Assembly: GCA_034680345.1 (NCBI GenBank)
Contig: JAXISZ010000003.1
Span: 77,484 to 141,483 of the forward strand
Length of the DNA: 64,000 bases
Direction: 5' to 3'
DNA from: SXZD01 sp034680345
Lineage (GTDB): Bacteria > Pseudomonadota > Gammaproteobacteria > Burkholderiales > Burkholderiaceae_B
The translations under genes were made by a program, and so were the position numbers. Position 1 is the stretch's first letter; each line of letters starts with the position of its first letter. Shown piece by piece: positions 45,073 through 54,371 of the stretch. The notes beneath the pieces are model-generated. The model did not search any database. It saw nothing but the letters and a program-made list of their open reading frames with translations, and was not told where the DNA came from.

Positions 45073-46065
45073 TTGAAGCCACAAAGCGGAATATATGCAC
45101 GTTTGATAGGTACAGGTTCTGCTTTGCCTGTTCAATGTATTAGTAACGAACAAATTGTGTCTCGCTTGTCTGAACAAGGTATTGAAACAAGTGATAAATG
45201 GATTTTTTCCAGAACAGGAATACAACAGCGTCACCTAGTTCAACCTGGTGAAACCACAACAAGTTTAGCCGCCCAGGCTGCTAAACAAGCAATAAGCTCT
45301 TCCGGGATTGGTCAAGACGAAATTGATTTAATTATTGTTGCCACATCCACTCCAGATCAAGTGTTTCCCTCTACAGCTTGTGGTGTGCAAGCTATCTTAG
45401 CCAATACCTGCGCCGCATGCTTTGATGTGCAAGCGGTTTGTAGTGGTTTTGTGTATGCCTTAACAGTTGCAAATGCTATGATTCAAAATGGTCAAGCGCG
45501 CAATGCTTTGGTGATTGGTGCAGATGTTTTTTCTCGAATTCTTGATTGGAGTGATCGGGGTACGTGCGTTTTATTTGGTGATGGTGCAGGTGCTGTTGTA
45601 CTTACTGCGGACCCAACACCTGGTATTTTAGCCTGTAAGTTACAAGCAGACGGTCAATTACATGAAATTTTAAAAACTTCATCTCGCGTTGAATCTGGGC
45701 AAATTTTGGGTAATCCATTTTTACAGATGGACGGTCAAGCTGTTTTTAAACAAGCTGTTTCGGTTTTGAGCCAAAGTGCCTTAGAGGTTTTGGAGCAAGC
45801 AGGCCTAAGTTCAGAAAAAATTGATTGGTTGGTGCCTCATCAGGCAAATATTAGAATACTCCAGGCGATTGCTAAACGCCTGGATTTGTCAGAAGACAAA
45901 GTGGTTGTTACGGTTAATAAACATGGCAATACTTCAGCGGCCTCTGTTCCTTTAGCGCTTGATAACGCAGTTCGCGATGGTCGCATTCAATCAAATCAAA
46001 TCATTTTGTTGCAAGGTGTTGGTGGCGGGTTTACTTGGGGTAGTGTGTTGTTAAAAATCCATTAG
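45073..46065 (+). CDS. fabH: beta-ketoacyl-ACP synthase III
   Basis: 330 residues from TTG 45073, chosen because GAGG lies 5 bases before it and the protein then begins with the usual RLIGTGSALP strand; a frame start at 45049 overlaps plsX. It starts fatty acid synthesis by condensing acetyl-CoA with malonyl-ACP. The catalytic triad is Cys in FDVQAVCSGFVYAL, His in VPHQANIRIL and Asn in VNKHGNTSAAS. GVGGGFTWGS at the C-terminus is characteristic. The TTG start would limit translation. Confidence 0.95.
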   Translation: MKPQSGIYARLIGTGSALPVQCISNEQIVSRLSEQGIETSDKWIFSRTGIQQRHLVQPGETTTSLAAQAAKQAISSSGIGQDEIDLIIVATSTPDQVFPSTACGVQAILANTCAACFDVQAVCSGFVYALTVANAMIQNGQARNALVIGADVFSRILDWSDRGTCVLFGDGAGAVVLTADPTPGILACKLQADGQLHEILKTSSRVESGQILGNPFLQMDGQAVFKQAVSVLSQSALEVLEQAGLSSEKIDWLVPHQANIRILQAIAKRLDLSEDKVVVTVNKHGNTSAASVPLALDNAVRDGRIQSNQIILLQGVGGGFTWGSVLLKIH

Positions 46066-46130
46066 AATGCGCATGAACTCTTTTATCGAGTATTAAATTT
46101 TTTGTTTTACTGAATGAATCGGTTGATTGC

Positions 46131-47087
46131 ATGAATGAATTAAAAATTGCATTTTTATTTCCAGGGCAGGGCTCCCAATCGCTTGGAATGCTTAACAGTT
46201 GGCTGGAAAGTTCTAAATATGCTGAAATAGCTCAAAATTGTATTGCTCAGGCAGACCAAGCTTTGCCTACGTCGATTTCAGAAATTATTCAAAATGGTCC
46301 GCAGGAAGCTTTGAATTTAACAATCAATACACAGCCAGCGATGTTACTAGCAGATGTTTTGGCATTTAAAGCTTGGCAACAGACCACAAGAATTCTTCCA
46401 CATGTGCTTGCCGGACATTCTTTAGGTGAATATGCTGCACTCACCGCTTCTGGTGTATTTAGTTTATCTCAAGCAATTGCCGCAGTTCGTGTTCGTGCTC
46501 AGGCTATGCAAGAAGCAGTACCGGCAGGACAAGGGGGCATGGCTGCTATTTTAGGTTTAACCGATGAGCAGGTGCAGACCGTTTGCAATCAAGCAACGCA
46601 AGGCGAAGATCTCGTACAAGCAGTAAATTACAATGCACCGGCTCAAGTTGTTATTGCAGGTACGGCATCAGCTGTGCTGCGGGCTTGCGAAATAGCAAAA
46701 TCTTTGGGGGCTAAACGTGCTTTGCCTTTGCCTGTATCTGCGCCTTTCCATTCTGGTTTAATGAAACCAGCTGCTAATATCTTAGAGCAACACTTAAATA
46801 CACTCGAATTACAAAGCCCCAGTATTCGTTGTGTTCATAATGTTGATGTTGCTGTGCACCAAGAAAGAAAAGGAATGATAGACGCATTGGTTAAGCAAGC
46901 CTATCATCCTGTACGTTGGGTAGAAACCATTAGAGCAATGGACGCCATGGGCACAACACATTATGTAGAATGTGGGCCAGGTAAAGTTTTGATGGGGTTG
47001 GTCAAGCGAATCACGGATAAACCCGTATTTAATATACAAGATCCGCAAAGTTTAGAGTTTACTTTAAACGCACTTGAGCAAGGGTAA
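46131..47087 (+). CDS. fabD: malonyl-CoA:ACP transacylase
   Basis: 318 residues. It transfers malonyl from CoA to ACP. The FPGQGSQ N-terminal motif, the nucleophilic Ser in AGHSLGEYAAL and the His in SAPFHSGLM are intact, as is ECGPGKVL close to the C-terminus. A purine-poor leader precedes ATG 46131. It lies between fabH and fabG. Confidence 0.96.
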   Translation: MNELKIAFLFPGQGSQSLGMLNSWLESSKYAEIAQNCIAQADQALPTSISEIIQNGPQEALNLTINTQPAMLLADVLAFKAWQQTTRILPHVLAGHSLGEYAALTASGVFSLSQAIAAVRVRAQAMQEAVPAGQGGMAAILGLTDEQVQTVCNQATQGEDLVQAVNYNAPAQVVIAGTASAVLRACEIAKSLGAKRALPLPVSAPFHSGLMKPAANILEQHLNTLELQSPSIRCVHNVDVAVHQERKGMIDALVKQAYHPVRWVETIRAMDAMGTTHYVECGPGKVLMGLVKRITDKPVFNIQDPQSLEFTLNALEQG

Positions 47088-47093
47088 AAATAC

Positions 47094-47852
47094 ATGACAA
47101 GTTTTTTTGATTTAACAGGACAAGTAGCGTTGGTCACTGGAGCGTCTAGGGGCATTGGTCGTGCTGTACTAACTGCGCTTGCTCAAGCGGGCGCAACAGT
47201 TGTAGGTACAGCCACTGGTTTAGCGGGAAAACAGTCTATTGATGCGTTTCTCAATGAACAAGGCTTTAAAGGTGAAGGCGTGGTTTTTGACGTCAACGAC
47301 ACCTTAGCTACCGAAAGTTTGTTTGAAAAAATTACCGCTAAATTTGGTCCTGTTACTGTTTTAGTGAATAACGCAGGTATTACCCGCGATCAACTGGCCA
47401 TGCGCATGAAAGAAGAAGAGTGGGATGCTGTTATTGACACCAATCTGACGGCGGTCTTTCGTATTGCAAAAGTGGCAATGCGACCCATGATGAAATCTCG
47501 TCATGGTCGTATTATTAATATCACTTCGGTTGTTGGCACATCTGGTAATGCAGGACAAGCCAACTATGCTGCAGCTAAAGCCGGGGTTTCTGGCATGACA
47601 CGGGCTTTAGCGCGAGAGTTGGGTAGTCGAAATATAACCGTGAATTGCATAGCACCGGGATTTATAGAAACGGATATGACAAAATCATTGTCAGAAGCGC
47701 AGTCTTCTGCGTTATTACAACAAATACCGCTTGGCCGTTTGGGGCAAGTCAACGACGTTGCAGCTGCTGTAGTTTACTTGGCTTCTTCAGCGGCTTCATA
47801 TATAACTGGTGCCACTTTACATATTAATGGTGGCATGTGGATGGGTGCTTAA
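47094..47852 (+). CDS. fabG: 3-oxoacyl-ACP reductase
   Basis: 252 residues. NADPH-dependent SDR that reduces 3-oxoacyl-ACP. It has the TGASRGIG cofactor motif, NNAG, the catalytic Ser in NITSVVGTSG and YAAAK with Tyr and Lys. The C-terminal ITGATLHINGGMWM is typical of FabG rather than PhaB, which is also present in this window. It starts 6 bases after fabD. Confidence 0.95.
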   Translation: MTSFFDLTGQVALVTGASRGIGRAVLTALAQAGATVVGTATGLAGKQSIDAFLNEQGFKGEGVVFDVNDTLATESLFEKITAKFGPVTVLVNNAGITRDQLAMRMKEEEWDAVIDTNLTAVFRIAKVAMRPMMKSRHGRIINITSVVGTSGNAGQANYAAAKAGVSGMTRALARELGSRNITVNCIAPGFIETDMTKSLSEAQSSALLQQIPLGRLGQVNDVAAAVVYLASSAASYITGATLHINGGMWMGA

Positions 47853-47926
47853 GTACAAATTTATTACAATTTTTTTTGTAGTTAAACTAATATATCGTTT
47901 TTTTTTAAACCAACGGAGGTTCCGTA

Positions 47927-48163
47927 ATGGACAACATTGAACAGCGCGTTAAAAAAATTGTTGCTGAGCAACTCGGGGTCAACGAAGTAGAAATTAAAAA
48001 TACTTCCTCATTTGTTGAAGATTTGGGTGCTGATTCTCTTGACACCGTTGAACTGGTGATGGCTTTAGAAGATGAATTTGAAACAGAAATTCCAGACGAA
48101 GAAGCTGAAAAAATCACAACTGTTCAGCATGCGATTGATTACGTTATATCAAACAAGAAATAA
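47927..48163 (+). CDS. acpP: acyl carrier protein
   Basis: 78 acidic residues. The phosphopantetheine attachment Ser37 lies in GADSLDTVEL. Helix 2 carries the acidic recognition surface, with EDEFETEIPDEEAEK following. A strong GGAGG sits 7 bases before ATG 47927, consistent with a very abundant protein. acpS, which attaches its cofactor, is in the same window at 57560. A hairpin with a short T-run follows the gene. Confidence 0.98.
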   Translation: MDNIEQRVKKIVAEQLGVNEVEIKNTSSFVEDLGADSLDTVELVMALEDEFETEIPDEEAEKITTVQHAIDYVISNKK

Positions 48164-48180
48164 TTTTTAAAAAAGAATAA

Positions 48181-48212
48181 TCTGATCAGGTTTAAATCCT
48201 CGATCAGATTTT
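48181..48212 (+). terminator. partial terminator/attenuator between acpP and fabF
   Basis: TCTGATCAGG (48181-48190) pairs with CCT plus GATCAGA (48198-48208, one bulged C) and is followed by TTTT. The stem is decent but the U-tract is short. It would allow more acpP than fabF transcript, a ratio the cell needs. It ends about 18 bases before the fabF start. Confidence 0.5.
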
Positions 48213-48229
48213 ACTTATTGGAGAAATAC

Positions 48230-49471
48230 GTGTCTGATCGTCGCATTGTTGTTACAGGTTTGGGTATTGTGTCTCCAGTTGGAAACACCATTGAACAGGC
48301 GTGGGCCAATGTGATTGCAGGACGTTCAGGCATCACAAAAATATCTGCTTTTGATGCCTCTGCATTTCCTGTTCAAATTGCCGGCGAAGTCAAAGATTTC
48401 GATATTGCTCAGTATATTTCTGCCAAAGAAACTCGGCATATGGACCGTTTTATTCATTTTGGTTTGGCCGCAGGCATCCAAGCCTTTAAAGATTCAGGGA
48501 TAGAAGTTACCGAAGAGAATGCAGAACGAATTGGTGTTTGTGTTGGTTCGGGCATTGGTGGCTTACCCTTGATTGAAAAAACCCATAATGATTATGTCAA
48601 TAAAGGTTTTCGTCGAATTTCCCCATTTTTTGTTCCTGGTAGCATCATTAATATCACAGCAGGCCACTTATCAATTATGTTTGGCTTAAAGGGGCCAAAT
48701 TTAGCAATTGTTACAGCTTGTACTACAGGTACGCATTCAATTGGTGAAGCAGCACGCATGATTAAATATGGCGATGCTGATCTTATGATTGCTGGCGGCG
48801 CTGAATCTACTGTTTCTCCGTTAGGCATTGGCGGATTTGCGGCAATGCGTGCTTTATCTACACACAATGAATCTCCCCAAGCCGCTTCACGCCCCTGGGA
48901 TCGTGGTCGAGATGGTTTTGTATTGGGTGAAGGTGCGGGTGTTTTAGTGCTAGAAGAATACGAACATGCTAAAAAGCGAGGGGCAAAAATTTATTGTGAA
49001 TTAATTGGTTATGGTAGAAGTGCCGATGCCAATCACATGACTGCACCCTGTACCGATGGTGGTGGTGCTGCCCGTTGTATGCTAAATGCGCTGCGTGATG
49101 CTGGTGTTAGTGTTGATTCAGTAGACTATATCAATGCCCATGGTACATCCACTCCACTTGGCGATATTGCTGAAACCATGGCCGTTAAACGCGCTTTAGG
49201 GCAGCATGCCTATAAAACTGTAGTTAATTCAACAAAATCAATGACCGGACATTTACTGGGTGCTGCCGGTGGTGTTGAAGCGGTATTTACTGTTTTAGCT
49301 GTTAAAAATCAAATTTCCCCGCCAACCATTAATTTAATCGACCCTGATCCTGAATGTGATTTAGATTTTTGTGCGAACCAAGCCCGTTCATTACGTATAG
49401 ACGTTGCGCTCTCCAATTCATTTGGTTTTGGTGGAACCAATGGCACAATTGCTGTTAGACGTCTTAAATAA
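48230..49471 (+). CDS. fabF: beta-ketoacyl-ACP synthase II
   Basis: 413 residues from GTG 48230, with GGAG 6 bases upstream; the TTG at 48218 overlaps that site. It elongates fatty acyl chains. The Cys-His-His triad is visible: Cys in VTACTTGTHSIGEA, His in NAHGTSTPLGD and His in KSMTGHLLGAAG. Gly-rich SFGFGGTNG closes the protein. It is the last fatty acid gene of the cluster. Confidence 0.96.
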   Translation: MSDRRIVVTGLGIVSPVGNTIEQAWANVIAGRSGITKISAFDASAFPVQIAGEVKDFDIAQYISAKETRHMDRFIHFGLAAGIQAFKDSGIEVTEENAERIGVCVGSGIGGLPLIEKTHNDYVNKGFRRISPFFVPGSIINITAGHLSIMFGLKGPNLAIVTACTTGTHSIGEAARMIKYGDADLMIAGGAESTVSPLGIGGFAAMRALSTHNESPQAASRPWDRGRDGFVLGEGAGVLVLEEYEHAKKRGAKIYCELIGYGRSADANHMTAPCTDGGGAARCMLNALRDAGVSVDSVDYINAHGTSTPLGDIAETMAVKRALGQHAYKTVVNSTKSMTGHLLGAAGGVEAVFTVLAVKNQISPPTINLIDPDPECDLDFCANQARSLRIDVALSNSFGFGGTNGTIAVRRLK

Positions 49472-49502
49472 AAAAACAACTCATGTTTTTAATTGAACTA
49501 AA

Positions 49503-49880
49503 TTGAGCGAGATAATTGGTTTTTCAGGAAAATTCAACTATATGCCAAATAGCACTTTGGCTATTGTTGAGTTTTTTTGGGCTAAAATTTTGCAGTTATT
49601 TAATTCTTCTGTTCAAGAAAAATTTCAAAAGCAAGCTTTTGGACAGTTGCTTTTGGTGGTTGAAAACGCAGGTCAAGCCTTTATTCAATATAATTTTAGC
49701 GCTGCATTAAACCAACCAAGGCAAGCTGTTGAACTTACACATTCTTGCATATGGACATTTCTTACTATTCTCCAATTTCAAAATTTAGAAAAAAAAAGAG
49801 TTTCAATATACTTAACATCCGCACACCCTAAGTCAAGGGCAGTTCGGCGCTGGGTTTTATCACGTAAGGCGTGGTCTTAA
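49503..49880 (+). CDS. YgfX-like small protein, possibly damaged
   Basis: 125 residues from TTG 49503 (or 112 from ATG 49542). The C-terminal half has ELTHSCIWTFLTILQF, then VSIYLTSAHPKSRAVRRWVL, which fits the end of YgfX/CptA-like proteins found in this position (after fabF, before rpoE) in Burkholderiales. The two N-terminal membrane helices of the family are not seen in this frame. A shifted frame covering 49516-49710 encodes a hydrophobic stretch (LWLLLSFFGLKF) that could be the lost helix, so a frameshift is possible. The family match is by pattern and is uncertain. Confidence 0.4.
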   Translation: MSEIIGFSGKFNYMPNSTLAIVEFFWAKILQLFNSSVQEKFQKQAFGQLLLVVENAGQAFIQYNFSAALNQPRQAVELTHSCIWTFLTILQFQNLEKKRVSIYLTSAHPKSRAVRRWVLSRKAWS

Positions 49881-50010
49881 AAAAATGTTTTTTCATTTTT
49901 TTATATTTTTTCTACTCATTCATTTACTAAGAAAGAATGTTTTTTTACAATACAATTCTAGTTAAGTAAGATTAGCCGATGAGCTAAATTTTCAATTACT
50001 TGAGGTTTTT

Positions 50011-51489
50011 ATGCATAAAGCAAAATTACACGCCGTTAAATCATTTGCCACCATGATTACATTGGTTGGTGTTTTTTTGTTTAAAATCAATTTAACGCAC
50101 GCTGCGGCTCGCGATCTTCCTGATTTTTCTGATTTGGTTGAAAAAGCAGGGCCAGCAGTGGTCAACATCAGAACTCTTGAGCGTGTAAGCGCCTCAAACA
50201 CATTACCGTTTCCTGGTTTTCCTGAACTTGACGAGAACGACCCATTTTTTGAATTCTTTCGCCGATTTGCGGTTCCTAGAGGGGCGCAGCCAGGAACACC
50301 ACACACACCCCGCAGAAATGCGCCACCAGCTCAAAATGGGGGTGACGAAGTTCCCCGTGGTGTAGGCTCAGGTTTTGTGGTAGACAATACCGGTTTAATT
50401 TTAACCAATCACCATGTGGTTGACGGTGCTGATGAAATTATTGTAACTCTAACCGATAAAAGAGAATTTAAAGCCAAAGTGATTGGTTCAGACAAACGAA
50501 CAGATGTGGCCTTGGTAAAAATCGATACCACAGGTTTACCGGCCATTAAAATTGGTGACCCAAGTAAAAGTAAAGTTGGAGAGTGGGTGCTTGCTATTGG
50601 TTCGCCGTTTGGTTTGGAAAATACTGTTACGGCTGGAATTATTAGCGCAAAAGCGCGCGATACCGGAGATTTTTTACCTTTTATTCAAACAGATGTTGCT
50701 GTTAATCCGGGGAACTCAGGTGGCCCGTTACTGAATATGCGCGGTGAAGTCATTGGTATCAATTCTCAAATTTATAGTAGAACGGGTGGCTTTATGGGAA
50801 TATCTTTTGCCATTCCTATTGACGAAGCCATGCGAGTTGCTGATCAATTGCGTAACAAAGGTCGGGTTGTTAGAGGGCGCATTGGTGTTAGTATTGGCGA
50901 AGTTAGCAAAGATGTTGCTGAGGCTTTGGGGTTACCAAAATCACAGGGAGCTTTAGTTCGTATGGTAGAGGCTAATGGCCCAGCTGACAAAGCGAGTTTA
51001 GAAGTAGGCGATGTGATTTTAAAATTTGATGGTAAAACCATAGATAAATCTGGTGATTTACCAAGAATTGTTGGCGCTACAGCACCTGGTAGCCGGTCTG
51101 TTTTAACGGTTTGGAGAAGAGGAGCTAATAAAGACCTTATCGTGACAGTGGCTGAAACTGAACCAGAAAAAATAGCATCCCGCCGATCATCAAATTCATC
51201 TGTACATGCCACAAATTCCTTAGGTATAGCAGTGGCTGATCTGTCTGACAGCCATAAACGGAAAGATTTTCCAAGCCGTGGGGTTTTAGTTGAAGCTGTT
51301 GAGGCTCCAGCGTCTGTTGTTGATATTCGTAAAGGCGATGTAATTTTAGCTGTTGGTAATACCGAAATTAATTCAGTTAAACAATTCAATGAATTAGTTG
51401 GTCGTTTAACAATTGGCAAAACCGTTGCAATTTTAGTGTGGCGAGATGGCAATGCAAGCTTTAAAACGATAAAACCAGTTTCTAAATAA
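50011..51489 (+). CDS. mucD: periplasmic Do-type serine protease (DegP/MucD)
   Basis: 492 residues. A signal peptide (about 1-32, cleavage after HAAA) directs it to the periplasm. The trypsin-like domain has the triad His in TNHHVVDG, Asp in KRTDVALVK and Ser in GNSGGPLLN. Two PDZ domains follow (about 285-375 and 395-490). It degrades or refolds damaged envelope proteins. In relatives it is the last gene of rpoE-rseA-rseB-mucD; here those three genes are missing between fabF and mucD, so its regulation must differ. Confidence 0.94.
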   Translation: MHKAKLHAVKSFATMITLVGVFLFKINLTHAAARDLPDFSDLVEKAGPAVVNIRTLERVSASNTLPFPGFPELDENDPFFEFFRRFAVPRGAQPGTPHTPRRNAPPAQNGGDEVPRGVGSGFVVDNTGLILTNHHVVDGADEIIVTLTDKREFKAKVIGSDKRTDVALVKIDTTGLPAIKIGDPSKSKVGEWVLAIGSPFGLENTVTAGIISAKARDTGDFLPFIQTDVAVNPGNSGGPLLNMRGEVIGINSQIYSRTGGFMGISFAIPIDEAMRVADQLRNKGRVVRGRIGVSIGEVSKDVAEALGLPKSQGALVRMVEANGPADKASLEVGDVILKFDGKTIDKSGDLPRIVGATAPGSRSVLTVWRRGANKDLIVTVAETEPEKIASRRSSNSSVHATNSLGIAVADLSDSHKRKDFPSRGVLVEAVEAPASVVDIRKGDVILAVGNTEINSVKQFNELVGRLTIGKTVAILVWRDGNASFKTIKPVSK

Positions 51490-51633
51490 CGTTGATAAAA
51501 ATTTTCGGGTTGTAGGTTGTAAATAATGACTCGTGTAAATTAGAATTAACTTAAATTTTTATTTTTTATTGGTTTTATCCATTTAAAATAGTTTGTTTGA
51601 GTTAAAATTGTCTTGGTTTTTTTAAGCGGGAAC

Positions 51634-51659
51634 AGGGTGCTTATTGCGCCCTTTTTTTT
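51634..51659 (+). terminator. intrinsic terminator just before lepA
   Basis: AGGGTGC (51634-51640) pairs with GCGCCCT (51646-51652; one G-T pair) around a TTATT loop, followed by an eight-T run (51652-51659). The run ends 4 bases before the lepA ATG. It could end the mucD transcript or attenuate lepA. Confidence 0.7.
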
Positions 51660-51663
51660 CACT

Positions 51664-53457
51664 ATGAAGCATATTCGCAATTTTTCAATCATCGCCCATA
51701 TTGACCATGGCAAATCAACTTTGGCTGATCGACTCATTCAGCGCTGCGGTGGCTTGTCTGATCGCGAAATGCAAGCGCAAGTACTAGATTCGATGGATCT
51801 AGAAAAAGAGCGAGGCATTACGATTAAAGCCCAAACTGCGGCGCTTCAGTATCGCGCTAAAGACGGTCAAATGTATTTGTTAAATCTTATTGACACCCCA
51901 GGTCATGTTGATTTTTCATATGAAGTGAGTCGATCGCTATCAGCTTGTGAAGGAGCGTTATTGGTTGTAGACGCATCTCAAGGAGTTGAGGCACAGACTG
52001 TTGCTAACTGTTATACAGCCTTGGATCTTGGTGTAGAGGTTTTAGCTGTTCTCAATAAAATGGACTTACCTCAAGCCGACCCTGAAGCAGCAAAAGCTGA
52101 AATTGAAGATGTTATTGGCATTGATGCTAGCCAAGCAGTGCCGGTGTCAGCTAAAACAGGCATGGGGATTGATGATGTACTTGAAGCAATTGTGGCTTGC
52201 GTACCAGCGCCAAAAGGCGATCTTTCTGCACCACTGCAAGCGCTGATCATTGATTCGTGGTTTGATAACTACGTCGGTGTTGTCATGTTGGTGCGCGTGG
52301 TCAATGGCACGCTCAAAACCCGTGAAAAAATACGTCTTATGGCTGCAGATGCTGTGTATAGTGCAGACCAGTTGGGTATTTTTACACCTAAATCTGTTTC
52401 AAAAGATCAATTAAACGCTGGTGAAGTTGGGTTTATCATTGCTGGCATTAAAGAACTACGCCACGCTCGTGTTGGTGACACAATTACATCTGCCGCTGGG
52501 GGAGCGAGCCAAGCATTACCAGGATTTAAAGAAGTTCAATCACAAGTTTTTGCCGGGTTATTTCCAGTTGAAGCCAATCAGTACGACGCATTACGCGACG
52601 CTTTAGAAAAACTACGACTAAATGACGCTTCTTTGCACTTTGAGCCCGAAGTTTCTCAGGCGCTAGGCTTTGGTTTTCGGTGTGGTTTTCTAGGTTTATT
52701 GCATATGGAAATTGTGCAAGAACGCTTAGAACGTGAATTTGACATGGATTTAATCACAACTGCCCCAACCGTGGTATATGAAGTTATACAAAAAGATGGC
52801 ACGCTATTGTTGGTTGATAATCCTTCACGAATGCCTGAACCCGCAAAAATAGAAGAAATTCGTGAACCTATTGTTGTTGTAAACTTGTTTATGCCACAAG
52901 ACTATGTTGGGTCTGTCATGACTTTATGCACTCAAAAACGGGGAGTGCAAATCAATATGACATACCACGGCAGGCAAGTTTTGCTGAGTTATGAAATGCC
53001 CATGGCTGAAATTGTTTTAGATTTCTTTGATAAATTAAAATCCGTGAGTCGCGGTTATGCATCTATGGACTACGAATTCAAAGCCTATCGCCCAGCCGAT
53101 GTGGTTAAAGTGGATATGCTTATAAATAGTGAAAAGGTAGATGCATTATCAATTATTGTCCATCGCAGTAATTCCCAGTACCGTGGGCGTGAAGTTGCCG
53201 CAAAAATGCGAGAAATTATTCCACGACAAATGTTTGATGTTGCTATCCAGGCAGCCATTGGCTCGAACATTATTGCGCGTGAAAATGTAAAAGCGCTACG
53301 AAAAAATGTTTTAGCAAAATGCTATGGTGGCGATATTTCACGTAAGAAAAAACTTTTAGAAAAACAAAAAGCTGGAAAGAAAAGAATGAAACAAGTTGGT
53401 AGTGTTGAAATTCCACAAGAAGCTTTCCTAGCCATCTTGCAGGTGGAAGACAAATGA
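51664..53457 (+). CDS. lepA: elongation factor 4 (LepA)
   Basis: 597 residues from ATG 51664, giving the canonical MKHIRNFSIIAHIDHG start; the open frame upstream is untranslated leader with a terminator. A translational GTPase acting on stalled or initiating ribosomes. GTPase motifs are AHIDHGKST, DTPGHVDF and NKMDLP. The LepA-specific C-terminal domain is present, with AKCYGGDISRKKKLLEKQK near the end. There is no Shine-Dalgarno sequence: eight T and CACT precede the start. Its stop overlaps lepB (ATGA). Confidence 0.95.
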   Translation: MKHIRNFSIIAHIDHGKSTLADRLIQRCGGLSDREMQAQVLDSMDLEKERGITIKAQTAALQYRAKDGQMYLLNLIDTPGHVDFSYEVSRSLSACEGALLVVDASQGVEAQTVANCYTALDLGVEVLAVLNKMDLPQADPEAAKAEIEDVIGIDASQAVPVSAKTGMGIDDVLEAIVACVPAPKGDLSAPLQALIIDSWFDNYVGVVMLVRVVNGTLKTREKIRLMAADAVYSADQLGIFTPKSVSKDQLNAGEVGFIIAGIKELRHARVGDTITSAAGGASQALPGFKEVQSQVFAGLFPVEANQYDALRDALEKLRLNDASLHFEPEVSQALGFGFRCGFLGLLHMEIVQERLEREFDMDLITTAPTVVYEVIQKDGTLLLVDNPSRMPEPAKIEEIREPIVVVNLFMPQDYVGSVMTLCTQKRGVQINMTYHGRQVLLSYEMPMAEIVLDFFDKLKSVSRGYASMDYEFKAYRPADVVKVDMLINSEKVDALSIIVHRSNSQYRGREVAAKMREIIPRQMFDVAIQAAIGSNIIARENVKALRKNVLAKCYGGDISRKKKLLEKQKAGKKRMKQVGSVEIPQEAFLAILQVEDK

Positions 53458-54356
53458 ACAATCTTGATTTTTCCTTGATTTTATTTCTCCTTAGTGTTTT
53501 TACAGGCTTTTTTTTCTTGTTGGAACATTTGTATTTTAAAAAACAACGCCTAGAAAAATTATCACGTGAATTAGCGGAGTTTGAACAACGCGTAGACTCA
53601 TTAACGATTGCCATTGGTGAACAGGGTGTTGCTGTTGCTCGCGCTCAAATACATGAGACAGTAATGCGTCTGCCTTTTTGGCTAGAATACACAGCACCTT
53701 TATTTCCAGTTATTGGTTTAATTTTTTTATTAAGATCATTTGTTGTTGAGCCATTTAAAATACCGTCAGCATCAATGTTACCAACTCTACAATCAGGTGA
53801 TTTGATTCTTGTTAATAAATATAATTATGGTCTTAGACTTCCCATCATTAAGGAAAAAGTAATCGAAATAGGTGAACCAAAACGGGGCGATGTTATCGTT
53901 TTTAAGTATCCGGTTAACCCTTCAATTGATTACATCAAGCGTGTTATTGGTTTGCCCGGTGATAAAATTGTTTATCGAGATAAAGTATTATCCATTAACG
54001 GAGTTCCTGTTAAAACAAAGATATTGCCCGATTATTTTGATGTAGAACAAGTTATTTACCATAAACAATTTTCTCATCAACTTGATGGTGTAGACTTCCG
54101 TACCATTGTTGACGAAGAAAAATCACCCTATATATTTGGTTCTATGCCGTTTAGTCACCATGATCATTGTCAATACACTTTCCAGGGGGTTTCATGCACT
54201 GTGCCATCAAACCACTATTTTGTGCTTGGTGATAATCGTGATAATTCAAGCGACAGTCGTATTTGGGGGTTTGTACCAGATAAAAATATTGTGGGCCGCG
54301 CGTTTTTTATTTGGATGAATTTTTCTCATCTTGATCGCATAGGTTTTTTCCGTTAA
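53454..54356 (+). CDS. lepB: signal peptidase I
   Basis: 300 residues with two membrane segments (about 4-25 and 77-96), like E. coli LepB. It cleaves signal peptides on the outer face of the inner membrane. The nucleophilic Ser is in PSASMLPTL, the general base Lys in YIKRVIGLPGDK, and the GDNRDNSSDSR box is conserved. It overlaps lepA by 4 bases and is followed by rnc after 15 bases. Confidence 0.95.
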   Translation: MNNLDFSLILFLLSVFTGFFFLLEHLYFKKQRLEKLSRELAEFEQRVDSLTIAIGEQGVAVARAQIHETVMRLPFWLEYTAPLFPVIGLIFLLRSFVVEPFKIPSASMLPTLQSGDLILVNKYNYGLRLPIIKEKVIEIGEPKRGDVIVFKYPVNPSIDYIKRVIGLPGDKIVYRDKVLSINGVPVKTKILPDYFDVEQVIYHKQFSHQLDGVDFRTIVDEEKSPYIFGSMPFSHHDHCQYTFQGVSCTVPSNHYFVLGDNRDNSSDSRIWGFVPDKNIVGRAFFIWMNFSHLDRIGFFR

Positions 54357-54371
54357 TTATTTTTTTTATTA

